Shown: positions 51,606 to 60,052 of the stretch, in pieces
Layout of the letters: each line of letters opens with the position of its first letter
Position numbering within the stretch: position 1 is the first letter of the stretch
From: Acidobacteriota bacterium
GTDB lineage: Bacteria; Acidobacteriota; Terriglobia; 20CM-2-55-15
Length of the DNA: 64,000 nt
Direction: 5' to 3'
Assembly: GCA_022821145.1 (NCBI GenBank)
Contig: JAJEEE010000013.1
Location: 1 to 64,000, forward strand
The notes under the pieces: model-generated
Told to the model about the DNA's origin: nothing
Databases searched by the model: none
The model's input: the letters and a program-made list of their open reading frames with translations, nothing else
Made by a program: the position numbers and the translations under genes

Positions 51606-54116
51606 ATGATCAAGCGTCCTTCACTGATGCTCGTCGACGCGATGTCCCAGGTGTTCCGCGCCTATTACGCCGTTCGCGGCCTGACCAACAGCCAGGGGCT
51701 GCCGACAAATGCGACGTACGGATTCGCGTTGATGCTGAACCGCGTTCTGGAGAAGTTCCCCCCGGACTACGTGGCCATGGTCTTCGATACAGCGGAGCCC
51801 ACCCACCGTCACGCGATGTTCCCCGACTACAAGGCCAACCGCGACAAGATGCCCCCGGACCTGGCCGAGCAGATCCCCTACATCAAGCGTTTCTGCGATG
51901 CCATGCGCGTTTCGATTCTGGAGGTCCCGGGCAAGGAAGCCGACGACGTGATCGGGACGCTGGCCCGCCGGGCGTCGGAAGACGGAATACATCCGTTCAT
52001 CGTCACGCTCGACAAGGACATGATGCAGTTGGTGACCGACGACACGCGCGTGCTGAACACGTCGAAGGACGACCGGTTGATCGGTCCCGACGACGTGGAG
52101 GAACTCTTCGGCGTGAGGCCGGACCGGATCGTCGACCTGCTGGGCCTATGGGGCGACGCCTCCGACAACGTGCCCGGCGCCCCGGGGATCGGCGAAAAAG
52201 GGGCGCGGTCGTTGATCCAACGCTTCGGCTCGCTCGATGCCTGCCTCGACGGCGCCGCGGAAGTCCGAGCGAAGCGGCAACGCGAGTCGTTGATCGAACA
52301 CCGCGAACAGATTCTCCTGAGCAAGGAATTGGTCACGATCGACACGGACGTCGCCGTCGAGGTCGAGTGGGACGCACTCCGGTACCGATCCCCGGATGCC
52401 GACACGCTGACACCGCTGCTTCGGGAGCTGGACTTCACCACCCTGCTGAAGGCGCAACCGGAAGACGAAGACACGGGGCCGGAGTCCGTTTGCGAAATCG
52501 TCCGCACGGACCACCCGCCCGATCCCGGCCCCGCGTTCGCGCTGTGGCTCGACGGCGATCGGGTCCTTCTGTGGCCGGGGGACGGCCCGGTCCACGACGC
52601 GCCGGTCGCCGCCGCCGCGTCCCTCCTCTCCGACCCCGCCCGGCGCAAGATCGTCCACGACGCCAAGGCGGCGATTCTGGCGCTGCGCGCCCCAGGCCTG
52701 GCCCTGGCGCCGCCTTACGACGACGTGATGCTGATGGCCTACCTGCTGGATCCCAACGGCGGCCGGTACGGCGTGGCCGATCTGACGCGCGCCTGTTTCG
52801 GACGGGCCGTCGACGCGGAGCTCGACGACGCGGTCGTCTGGGTGCATCGGCTTCACGCGTTCCTCGGACCCAAGATCGAGCAGGAAGCCGGGAACGTCTA
52901 CGCCGGCATCGAGCGGCCGCTTGTGCCCGTGCTCGCCGACATCGAGGAGAACGGCATCATGCTGGCCCCGGGCGTGCTGGAGACGATGTCCGGCGCGATG
53001 GCCCGCGAGCTCGACGGCCTGACCTCGCGCATCCACGCGCTGGCGGGCGAGGAGTTCAACATCAACTCGCCCAAGCAGCTCGGCGTCATTCTCTTCGAAC
53101 GGCTCAACCTGCCGCCGCCGCGCAAGCTCAAGAAGTCCGGCCAGTACTCGACCGCGGTCGAGGTCCTGGAGCACCTGGCCGAAACGTACGAGTTGCCGCG
53201 ACGCATCCTGGATTACCGGCAACGCGCCAAGTTCAAGTCGACGTACGTGGACGTGCTGCCCCGGATGATCGACGGGGCGGGACGGCTGCACACGTCGTTC
53301 AACCAGACCGCCGCGGCGACCGGACGGCTGTCCTCGCACGACCCGAACCTGCAGAACATCCCGATCCGAACGGCGCTCGGACGCGAAATCCGGGCGGCGT
53401 TCGTCGCACGGGAAGGATCGAGCCTGCTGTCGGCCGACTACTCGCAGGTGGAACTGCGGATCCTGGCGCACCTTTCCGGCGATGAGCGCATGATCGACGC
53501 GTTCCTGCAGAACGCCGACATCCATCGGTCGACCGCGGCGGAAGTGCTGGGCGTGCCGCCCGAGGAAGTGACCAGCGAGCAGCGCAGCCGAGCGAAGGCC
53601 GTGAACTTCGGCATCGTCTACGGCCAGACGCCGTTCGGTCTCGCCAAGCAACTCGGAATCGGCCGGCAGGAGGCCGAGTCGTTCATCGAGCGATACTTCG
53701 ACCGGTATCCGCGCGTGCGCGGCTACATCCGGGACGCGCTGGACGAGGCCCGCCGCGACGGGCGGACGCGCACGCTGTTCGGCCGCATCCGCCCGATTCC
53801 GGAGCTCAACTCCCGGAACGGCATGCGGCGCAGCATGGCCGAGCGGATGGCCATCAACGCGCCGATTCAGGGCGCCGCCGCCGACATCATCAAGTTGGCC
53901 ATGATCCGGATCGCCGAGGAGTTCCGCCGCCGCAAGGTCCGGACGGTGATGGTGCTCCAGGTGCACGACGAACTGATCTTCGAGGTGCCCCAGGGCGAGG
54001 AGAGCATCGTCGAAGACATCCGGGAATGGATGTCGGGCGTGGCCGACCTAAAGGTCCCTCTGGTCGTCGACGCCAAAATGGGACCCAACTGGAGGGACCT
54101 GGAACCGGTGCGATAA
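51606..54116 (+). CDS. polA: DNA polymerase I
   Basis: Repair and Okazaki-fragment polymerase. The 836-residue protein has an intact 5'-nuclease domain (LMLVDAMSQVFRAYYA, FDTAEPTHRHAMFPDYKANR, TLDKDMMQLV, GLWGDASDNVPGAPGIG), a middle domain without the DxE motif of a 3'-5' exonuclease (it reads FALWLDGDRVLL), and the polymerase domain with TGRLSSHDPNLQNIP, LLSADYSQVELRILAHLSGD, RSRAKAVNFGIVYG and VLQVHDELIFEVP. Proofreading is probably absent, as in Taq and Bacillus enzymes. The ATG at 51606 is chosen over an in-frame start 30 nt earlier. Confidence 0.97.
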   Translation: MIKRPSLMLVDAMSQVFRAYYAVRGLTNSQGLPTNATYGFALMLNRVLEKFPPDYVAMVFDTAEPTHRHAMFPDYKANRDKMPPDLAEQIPYIKRFCDAMRVSILEVPGKEADDVIGTLARRASEDGIHPFIVTLDKDMMQLVTDDTRVLNTSKDDRLIGPDDVEELFGVRPDRIVDLLGLWGDASDNVPGAPGIGEKGARSLIQRFGSLDACLDGAAEVRAKRQRESLIEHREQILLSKELVTIDTDVAVEVEWDALRYRSPDADTLTPLLRELDFTTLLKAQPEDEDTGPESVCEIVRTDHPPDPGPAFALWLDGDRVLLWPGDGPVHDAPVAAAASLLSDPARRKIVHDAKAAILALRAPGLALAPPYDDVMLMAYLLDPNGGRYGVADLTRACFGRAVDAELDDAVVWVHRLHAFLGPKIEQEAGNVYAGIERPLVPVLADIEENGIMLAPGVLETMSGAMARELDGLTSRIHALAGEEFNINSPKQLGVILFERLNLPPPRKLKKSGQYSTAVEVLEHLAETYELPRRILDYRQRAKFKSTYVDVLPRMIDGAGRLHTSFNQTAAATGRLSSHDPNLQNIPIRTALGREIRAAFVAREGSSLLSADYSQVELRILAHLSGDERMIDAFLQNADIHRSTAAEVLGVPPEEVTSEQRSRAKAVNFGIVYGQTPFGLAKQLGIGRQEAESFIERYFDRYPRVRGYIRDALDEARRDGRTRTLFGRIRPIPELNSRNGMRRSMAERMAINAPIQGAAADIIKLAMIRIAEEFRRRKVRTVMVLQVHDELIFEVPQGEESIVEDIREWMSGVADLKVPLVVDAKMGPNWRDLEPVR

Positions 54117-54201
54117 CCGCGGACGCGCCACGGTCCGGGCCGGCGAGCCCGAGTTGACGGCGGTTGCGGCCGGCCTTAGAATTCCGGAAGACGCAGCCTC
54201 G

Positions 54202-54275
54202 GGGCACGTAGCTCAGTTGGAACGAGCGCTACCTTGACACGGTAGAGGTCATCGGTTCGATCCCGGTCGTGCCCA
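54202..54275 (+). tRNA. tRNA-Val (GAC anticodon)
   Basis: A cloverleaf can be drawn: acceptor GGGCACG pairs CGTGCCC, the D-arm has GCTCAGTTGG, the anticodon stem CTACC/GGTAG encloses the loop TTGACAC with anticodon GAC (valine), and the T-arm carries GGTTCGATCCC. The discriminator is A and CCA is not encoded. It follows polA by 85 nt. This is the only tRNA found in the window. Confidence 0.92.
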
Positions 54276-54458
54276 TTCGTTTAGCCGATTCCCCATCTAT
54301 AGCGTATCTGCATATCGCGTCTTCCTGGCCGCTTGTCTCACCGGAGCCGCCTGAGCCCCCAGGAGCCGCCAGAGACGCCGGTCGTTCCACGGACGTCTGG
54401 CCGCTCAACGACGCGTCCCGGGCGCCGTGGTATTCTGCATTTTTTGGGAGGAAGTCTC

Positions 54459-54824
54459 ATGTCCGAAGTGGAATCGATCACGAAAACGACGCTGCAGGAA
54501 ATCGAACGGCTGCTGAACACGAAGACCGTGGTGGGCGAACCGATCACCCTGGAGGGGGCCACGCTCATCCCGCTGGTCAGCTTCGGCTTCGGCTTCGGTG
54601 TGGCCGGCGCCGGCGGCAAGGACGACACGGGCGAAGAGGACAAGAACGTCACCGGCGGGGCGGGCGGCATCAAGCCCGTCGCGGTCATCGTCATCGATCA
54701 GGACGGAGTCAAGGTCGAGCCCGTCAAGCGCGGCAGCGGCCGGGTGCTGGAGAGAATCGTGGAAACGGTCACCAAAGGCGTCGAAAACGTGACGATCGGC
54801 AAACCCAAGGACAGCCAGGAATAG
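54459..54824 (+). CDS. GerW/YtfJ-family protein
   Basis: A 121-residue cytoplasmic protein. It has an N-terminal helix (ITKTTLQEIERLLNTKTVVGEPI), TLIPLVSFGFGFGVAGAGG glycine-rich core, and GGIKPVAVIVIDQDGVKVEPV, the GerW signature; E and K-rich linker between. In Bacillus, GerW is needed for spore germination, but homologues occur in non-spore-formers where the role is unknown. The ATG has a GGGAGGA site 9 nt upstream. It leads a three-gene group and is 12 nt from the DUF2953 gene. Confidence 0.88.
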   Translation: MSEVESITKTTLQEIERLLNTKTVVGEPITLEGATLIPLVSFGFGFGVAGAGGKDDTGEEDKNVTGGAGGIKPVAVIVIDQDGVKVEPVKRGSGRVLERIVETVTKGVENVTIGKPKDSQE

Positions 54825-54836
54825 CGGGATCCCGCG

Positions 54837-55418
54837 ATGCTCCTGGCCGTTCTCGTCACGGTGTCGGTCCTGACGGCCTTGCTCCTGGCGCCCGTCGACC
54901 TCGTCTTCAAGATCGGCAGGCGCGACTCGATTCGAGCCGACGTTTCCGTGCGATGGATGTTCGGTCTGGTCGAGTTCGATCCCAGGGCGGTGCGAGGACG
55001 CGGCCGGCGTATCCGGCGCCGAGCGCTTCGCCGGGGCGGGATGGCGCTCCGCTTCTCTCAAGCGTTGCTTTCCGCGGCGCGCCGCCGCGCCGCGTTCCGG
55101 CGCCGTCTGCTGCGATTCTTCCGGGCCGCCGCGGCCGCCGTTCGGCCGCGCGACTTCCACCTGCGCCTCCGGTTGGGGTTCGACGACCCCGCGGACACGG
55201 GAATGGTATGGGCGTGCCTGGGCCCGGCCATCGCGGTGCTCGGCGCCCGCTCGGGACCCGGACTGGACGTCGGGGCCGACTTCGAACGGGAAAGGCTCGA
55301 GTTCGAAGTCGCGGGCAAGCTCCGCGTCGTGCCGGCCCGCCTGATTGCCGCCGCCGGCGCCTTCGCGCTGTCGCCGGTGACGTTGCGGGCGATGTGGACC
55401 GCATGGAGGCGGGCGTGA
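54837..55418 (+). CDS. DUF2953 (YtfI-like) membrane-anchored protein
   Basis: A 193-residue protein with an N-terminal membrane helix (LLAVLVTVSVLTALLLAPVDLVF), an Arg-rich middle (RGRGRRIRRRALRRGG, about 52-95), and a conserved C-part with DFHLRLRLGFDDPADTGMVWACLGPAI that is the DUF2953 core. In Bacillus, ytfI (DUF2953) lies next to ytfJ/gerW, so synteny supports the family call. Function is unknown. The stop overlaps the following gene by GTGA. Confidence 0.75.
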   Translation: MLLAVLVTVSVLTALLLAPVDLVFKIGRRDSIRADVSVRWMFGLVEFDPRAVRGRGRRIRRRALRRGGMALRFSQALLSAARRRAAFRRRLLRFFRAAAAAVRPRDFHLRLRLGFDDPADTGMVWACLGPAIAVLGARSGPGLDVGADFERERLEFEVAGKLRVVPARLIAAAGAFALSPVTLRAMWTAWRRA

Positions 55419-55669
55419 GCCTCTTGCGCGCCGGGACGCCTCTCGATGGCGGCTCGTGCACGATCGTTCCGATCGAGGAGGTCGGCGTCGACAGTTACCC
55501 GGCGCCCGGCGGCGCGTGGGCCTACGGGTACAAGGCGCCGGCCGCCGTGATCGTGTGCCGTCCGCCCGACATCCGGGCCGTCGGCATGCGCGGCGAGGAC
55601 ATCGACGTGGACGAGCTGGCCGGTCGGGTCCCCGGACTCGGCGCCCTGCTCGACGCCTACCGCTCGTAA
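55415..55669 (+). CDS. Short GerW-like paralogue
   Basis: An 84-residue product starting from GTG that overlaps the DUF2953 stop; an ATG 12 nt upstream is also in frame. The pattern GTPLDGGSCTIVPIEEVGVD...GAWAYGYKAPAAVIV mirrors GEPITLEGATLIPLVSFGFG...GGIKPVAVIV of the GerW protein two genes upstream, so I read it as a shortened, divergent GerW fold lacking the N-terminal helix and most glycines. This is an inference from side-by-side reading, not an alignment. Function unknown. Confidence 0.6.
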   Translation: MSLLRAGTPLDGGSCTIVPIEEVGVDSYPAPGGAWAYGYKAPAAVIVCRPPDIRAVGMRGEDIDVDELAGRVPGLGALLDAYRS

Positions 55670-55732
55670 CGGTTTGGCGGCTCTCCGACCGCAAAACAAC
55701 AAGAAGATCGGGCACAGGGTCGCCCGCGCGAT

Positions 55733-56035
55733 TCAGGTGTCCGCCTTTACCAATTCGACGGTCAGGCGCGTGCCGGTCGCTTCGGCGTAACGCCGCAACG
55801 TGGCGAACGTCGGCGACACTCCCCCGCCCTCGAGCCGCGCGATCGCGGACCGGGTCGTGCCCAGGCGCCGGGCGAGTTCCGCCTGCGTCAGCTTGGCCGC
55901 CGCTCGCGCGTGAACCAGCGCCTCGATCAGCGTGAACTCGTCGTTGGCGCGGACATACTTCTCTCGGAATTCCGGGTCTTCCATCAGGTGCTTCTTCAGG
56001 TCCTGCAGCTTCGTCACGACGTCACCTGTTTTCAC
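55733..56035 (-). CDS. HigA-like XRE-family regulator, orphan antitoxin
   Basis: A 100-residue cytoplasmic DNA-binding protein. Residues about 50-90 form an HTH_3 domain (AKLTQAELARRLGTTRSAIARLEGGGVSPTFATLRRYAEATG), and the preceding FTLIEALVHARAAA is typical of HigA-type antitoxins. No HigB or RelE-like toxin is found on either side (66 nt to the GerW-like gene, 15 nt to the BtuF gene). The GTG at 56035 is one start; a GTG at 56017 preceded by AGGTGA is another. Confidence 0.8.
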   Translation of the reverse strand: MKTGDVVTKLQDLKKHLMEDPEFREKYVRANDEFTLIEALVHARAAAKLTQAELARRLGTTRSAIARLEGGGVSPTFATLRRYAEATGTRLTVELVKADT

Positions 56036-56050
56036 GGCGCCTGCGCCCAG

Positions 56051-56983
56051 CTACCCCTGCCGGGGCGTCCACGGCCGCCAGCCCCGACCGCGGTGGCCGA
56101 AGTCGAAGCGCTCCGGGTGGAGGCATTCCGCCAGGATCTCGGCCGATTCCACGACGCGCGGCCCGGGACGGTTGAAGTACTGGTTTCCGTCCGTGATGAC
56201 CACGCGGCCTTCGCGAACGGCGGACAACTCCGCCCACGCCGGGTGCGCCACCAGCGGCCGCATCTCGCCCCACGCGCGGTCGATGTCGAACCCGCAGGGC
56301 ATGATGGCGATGACGTCCGGGTCGGCCGCCGCAAGGTCTTCGAACGGGAAGTACCCGGAATGCTTTCCGGCTTCCCCAAACAGGTTGTCGCCGCCCGCCG
56401 CGTCGACCAGCTCCGGCATCCAGTTGCCAGCGTTCATGAGCGGGTCTATCCACTCGATGCACGCGATGGAAGGACGGGCGGCAACGGTCCGCGTTTGGCC
56501 GCGGAGCGCCTCGAGCCGGGCCTGGAGGCCCGCTACGAGAGCGTCGCCGCGCTCCGCGTCGCCAAGCGCCGACGCCACGGCCCGGATGTCGGTCCACACG
56601 TCGTCCAGCGACATCGGCTCCAGCGACACGACGGCCGGCCGGGAGCCGACCAGCTCGCACACGGCCGCCTCGACGTCCTTGAGGCTGACGGCGCACACCT
56701 CGCACTGCGTCTGCGTGATGACGACCGTGGGAGCCAGACGGTCCAGCAGCTCGGGATCCACGCGGTACACGGACAGGCCCTCGGAGACGATCGCCCGGAC
56801 CTCGGCGTCGATATCGGCGCCCGACGCTCCGACCTCGACCTTGGAGCTCGAGCAGGCCGGCAGGCGCGTCACCGAAGGCGGGTAGTCGCACTCGTGCGAG
56901 CGGCCGACCAGCTCGGACTCGAACCCCAGCGCGCAGACGATCTCGGTCGCGCTGGCGATCAGGGACACCACGCGTTGCGCCAT
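56051..56983 (-). CDS. BtuF-like cobalamin-binding protein without signal peptide
   Basis: A 310-residue periplasmic-binding-protein fold of the class III (helical backbone) type. It starts MAQRVVSLIASATEIVCALGFESELVGRSHECDYP, the BtuF-like signature, and has ITQTQCEVCAVSLKDVE, CIEWIDPLMNAGNWMPELV and the late TDGNQYFNRPGPRVVES. No export signal precedes the fold, so it may be cytoplasmic or exported by an unusual route. It follows a small membrane protein by 9 nt, both downstream of a cobalamin riboswitch, which supports B12 as the ligand. btuC and btuD are absent. Confidence 0.85.
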   Translation of the reverse strand: MAQRVVSLIASATEIVCALGFESELVGRSHECDYPPSVTRLPACSSSKVEVGASGADIDAEVRAIVSEGLSVYRVDPELLDRLAPTVVITQTQCEVCAVSLKDVEAAVCELVGSRPAVVSLEPMSLDDVWTDIRAVASALGDAERGDALVAGLQARLEALRGQTRTVAARPSIACIEWIDPLMNAGNWMPELVDAAGGDNLFGEAGKHSGYFPFEDLAAADPDVIAIMPCGFDIDRAWGEMRPLVAHPAWAELSAVREGRVVITDGNQYFNRPGPRVVESAEILAECLHPERFDFGHRGRGWRPWTPRQG

Positions 56984-56992
56984 GGCGGCGCG

Positions 56993-57598
56993 TTACGTAC
57001 CGGTCGCGGCCAGCGGGGTGCGCGCGGCGGCCACCGTCGCCTTCAGGCCGACGCGGCTGAACAGGATGGGCAGGAAGACGGCCATGCTGACCAGCGTGTT
57101 TCGCAGGAACGGGATCGCCAGGACGTAGCACTCGCCGAGGCCCGCCAGCGTATGCGGATAGACCGCACCGCCGCCGAACGCCCAGACGCCGAAGTTGGTC
57201 ACGAGGAAGAAGCCGATCGAGGAGCCGAGCCCCACCGCCGCGACGCGCGGCCACGTGCGCTCGCGGCGCAGTGCGAACCCGGCCGCGGCCACCATGGCGA
57301 CCGAGAGGTAGACCACCGGTTGATCCGCGTAGAACGCCCAATCGGGCCGGCCGGTCAGCATCCAGATGCCCACGTCGCCGAGCAGGTACACGGCCAGCGG
57401 GATGGCGAAGACCCACTCGCGGCGCGCGTAGACCGCCCCGCCGAACAGGCAGATCGGGAGGATCGGCGAGAAGTTCCACGGATAGGCCGTGGATTCGGGA
57501 TCGATCGGTACGCCGAGGCGCGCCAGCGCGTACGGAACGAGCCGGACGGCCACGCTCAGTGCGAAGAGCAGAACGATCAACGAGCGTCGAGGGGTCAT
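56993..57598 (-). CDS. Six-helix membrane protein (DUF6580-like), riboswitch-linked
   Basis: A 201-residue integral membrane protein with about six hydrophobic helices (roughly 7-25, 42-60, 62-82, 92-110, 118-140, 155-180) separated by short loops; NFSPILPICLFGGAVY and FFLVTNFGVWAFG are the most conserved-looking parts. Size and helix count resemble ECF-transporter S components. The riboswitch upstream and the BtuF-like gene downstream suggest a role in cobalamin uptake, but that is inference. A strong AGGAGG site precedes the ATG. Confidence 0.75.
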   Translation of the reverse strand: MTPRRSLIVLLFALSVAVRLVPYALARLGVPIDPESTAYPWNFSPILPICLFGGAVYARREWVFAIPLAVYLLGDVGIWMLTGRPDWAFYADQPVVYLSVAMVAAAGFALRRERTWPRVAAVGLGSSIGFFLVTNFGVWAFGGGAVYPHTLAGLGECYVLAIPFLRNTLVSMAVFLPILFSRVGLKATVAAARTPLAATGT

Positions 57599-57717
57599 CG
57601 ATGCCTCCTGATGAATGGTCCAGCACATCGGGACCGAATGCCGGCCGCGGGTGGAACAGGGGAAGCCGTCAGGGCGGGGCCCCCGTGCCTCCCCGCGGAG
57701 GTCCAGGTCCGTCGTCA

Positions 57718-57900
57718 CGTCGCCGGCAGGTCTTCGGGCTTACGGGCGTTCGGCTGTCGCCGCGATCCTAATGGCCGTCGCTTCCCGGCTCCGTCGAGCC
57801 AGTGCGATTGACGGCGGTCGTTCCCGTTCACCGCTGCGGGGCAGCCCCGGAATCGCACCGGGTTCCCTCTTGCCGCTCCGGAGATCCGGAGCACCGACGC
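57718..57900 (-). promoter_or_regulatory. Cobalamin riboswitch
   Basis: Read on the minus strand, the RNA has the family landmarks in order: GGTGCTC, GAGGGAACCCGGTG, TCCGGGGCTGCCCCGCAGC, and the B12-box-like AGCCCGAAGACCTGCC near the 3' end; CGTCG and CGACG at the ends can form P1. It lies 119 nt upstream of the six-helix membrane gene and should control it and the BtuF-like gene. The rest of the 348-nt gap includes a CCTCC/GGAGG hairpin that may act as the expression platform. Confidence 0.93.
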
Positions 57901-57946
57901 GAAGCCATATTAGCAGCCGGCCGCGAAAGTGTACACGGCCGCGGCG

Positions 57947-59089
57947 TCAACGCGTCCCGGCCGCGGCGATGCGCTCGTTTTCGCGCCAGACGCGCAGCAG
58001 GTTGCCGCCCCAGAGCTTGGCGATGGCGTCCTCGGAGTAACCTCGCCGGACCAGCTCGAGCGTCACGTTGAACGTCTCGCTGGCGTCGCGCCATCCATCG
58101 ATGCCGCCGCCCCCGTCGAAGTCCGAGCTGATTCCCACGTGGTCGATGCCGATCAGGCCGACGGCATGGTCGATGTGGTCGACCAGGTCCGCCACGCCCG
58201 CCGGCGAGCGCTCTTCCGGCACGAGGTAGGCGTCGAAGGCCACGGTCTGTATGACGCCCCCGTTGTCCCGCAGCGCGAGCAATTGCTCGTCGTCCATGTT
58301 CCGCGCGTGCGCGTGGACCCCGGACATGGCCGAGTGGGATGCGATGACGGGCGCCCGGGACAACCGGACCGCATCCAACATGGCGTCCTTCGAGATGTGC
58401 GAAACGTCGACCATCATTCCCACGCGGTTCATTTCCTCGATCACCGCTTCGCCGAAGCCGCTGACGCCGCCGTGTTCCGACGGGGGGTCGCCCAGACGTG
58501 GCTGCGGCTGGGCCGAATCGCTGATGTCGTTGTGGCCGTTGTGCGCCAGCGTCATGTAGCGCGCCCCCAAGGCGTGGTAAGCGTCCACGAGTCGCAGGTC
58601 CCGGCCGATCACCCAGCCGTTCTCGATGCCGATCGCGGCGGCCCGCTTCCCGGACTCGACGATCCGCCCGACATCGTCGGCCGCGTACGCCAGCTCGATC
58701 CGGTCCGGATACATGTCGCCGGTCATGCGATGGATCGCCGCGAACTTGGTCAGCGCGCGGGAATGGGCGAACGCGTAACCCTCCGGATCACGCGCGCCCT
58801 GGCCGACGTAGACGATGAAGAACTCGGCGTCCAGGCCCCCCTCGACCATCTTCGGCAGGTCGACCTGACGCGGACCGCGGACGCCCGGGTCGACGTCTTC
58901 CGTCGCGAAATCGAACGGGATGTCGTCGTGCGTGTCGATGGTGAGCACGCGTTCGTGAATTCCGCGGGCGCGCTCAAGGAGCGCGGGAGCGTCGTCCTGG
59001 CCCATCGCCCGGCCCGGAACGCCCGCCAGCAGCAGCGCGACCGCAGCCGCGCTCAGGAGCCGCCTCGAAGACTTCCAGGTTTCCGTCAC
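57947..59089 (-). CDS. Exported membrane-dipeptidase-like enzyme (peptidase M19)
   Basis: A 380-residue secreted zinc dipeptidase of the renal dipeptidase family. The signal peptide (RRLLSAAAVALLLAGVPGRAMG) is followed by LTIDTHDDIPFDF (metal ligand HxD), GIENGWVIGRDLRLVDAYHALGARYMTLAHNGHND, MMVDVSHISKDAMLDAVRLSRAPVIASHSAM and DHVGISSDFDGGGG. The GTG at 59089 with GGAGG 9 nt upstream marks the start. It may turn over dipeptides containing D-residues. It ends 47 nt before the riboswitch but is not under its control, being upstream of it. Confidence 0.92.
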   Translation of the reverse strand: MTETWKSSRRLLSAAAVALLLAGVPGRAMGQDDAPALLERARGIHERVLTIDTHDDIPFDFATEDVDPGVRGPRQVDLPKMVEGGLDAEFFIVYVGQGARDPEGYAFAHSRALTKFAAIHRMTGDMYPDRIELAYAADDVGRIVESGKRAAAIGIENGWVIGRDLRLVDAYHALGARYMTLAHNGHNDISDSAQPQPRLGDPPSEHGGVSGFGEAVIEEMNRVGMMVDVSHISKDAMLDAVRLSRAPVIASHSAMSGVHAHARNMDDEQLLALRDNGGVIQTVAFDAYLVPEERSPAGVADLVDHIDHAVGLIGIDHVGISSDFDGGGGIDGWRDASETFNVTLELVRRGYSEDAIAKLWGGNLLRVWRENERIAAAGTR

Positions 59090-59284
59090 TGACAATACCT
59101 CCGTACCGGCAGCGGTTCGTTTCGCGCCGGATTCTACAATGATCTCCCGGCAAGAACGCGTCCCATCGACGCGCAGGGCGATCGTGGCCGCTCCTTGACC
59201 GAGGCGCATCCGTCGCCTCGATCCCGCGTCGCGGGGACGGTCCGGGCATCGGCGGTCCGCGTTCGCATCTGCTAATCTTGTGGC

Positions 59285-60052
59285 GTGCGGATGCGAGTCC
59301 CGGCTCTGTTCCTGCTTCCCCTGGCGGTGGCGGCCCCCGCGCAGGCTGAGGACGTGTTCGTGGCCGCCGCCGCGTCCATGAACCATCCCCTCGAGGAGAT
59401 CATCGCCGTCTTCGAGCGCGAGTCGGGGCACACGGTCCGGCTCACGCTCGGGTCCTCGGGCAACTTCTACGGGCAGATCGCGAACGGCGCGCCGTTCGAC
59501 GTGTTCCTCTCCGCCGACCGCGAATACGTCGAGGCGCTCGATCGGCGGAACCTGGTCGAACCCGGATCGGTCGAGATCTACGCCGTGGGGCGGCTGGCGG
59601 TCTGGGTCCGGGCCGACTCGAGCCTGGAACCGGAAACCGAGGGAATGGCGACGCTCGACGATCCCTCGGTGAACCGCATCGCGATCGCGAACCCGCGCCT
59701 GGCGCCGTATGGTCGGGCCGCAATCGAAGCCATGCGGCGTTTCGGCGTCCACGACCGTGTCGCCGACAAGCTGGTTCACGGCGACAATGTCTCTCAGGCC
59801 GCGCAGTTCGCCATGACCGGCGGCGCCGACGTCGGAATCCTGGCCCTGTCGCTGGCGCGGGCCGACGTGATGCGGGAGGGCCGATACTGGCTCATCCCCG
59901 CCGACGCGCACGCGCCGATCGAGCAGGGCATGGCCATTCTCCGGCGGGAGCGTTCGAGCGCGCGTCAGGACGCCGCCGTTACGTTCCGAAACATGGTGCG
60001 GGGACCCGTCGGACGATCCGTTCTCGAGAGGTACGGATTCACCGTCCCCTGA
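59285..60052 (+). CDS. modA: Molybdate-binding protein ModA-like
   Basis: A 255-residue periplasmic oxyanion-binding protein: signal peptide to APAQA (about 21), then VFVAAAASMNHPLEEI, LTLGSSGNFYGQIANGAPFDVFLSADREYVEAL, the ANPRLAPYGRAAIEAM block and GGADVGILALS, all ModA landmarks. It starts with GTG (ATG two codons later). No modB or modC gene is nearby, so the transporter is elsewhere or the protein works alone. Its TGA overlaps the pirin ATG by one base. Confidence 0.9.
   Translation: MRMRVPALFLLPLAVAAPAQAEDVFVAAAASMNHPLEEIIAVFERESGHTVRLTLGSSGNFYGQIANGAPFDVFLSADREYVEALDRRNLVEPGSVEIYAVGRLAVWVRADSSLEPETEGMATLDDPSVNRIAIANPRLAPYGRAAIEAMRRFGVHDRVADKLVHGDNVSQAAQFAMTGGADVGILALSLARADVMREGRYWLIPADAHAPIEQGMAILRRERSSARQDAAVTFRNMVRGPVGRSVLERYGFTVP

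Noticed and set aside
54276-54458. Extended GerW start at 54333
   Set aside because: The upstream residues are low-complexity Pro/Arg and the ATG at 54459 has a strong ribosome binding site.
59090-59284. Regulatory RNA upstream of modA (molybdenum cofactor riboswitch)
   Set aside because: The 195-nt gap shows no conserved riboswitch core on the plus strand.
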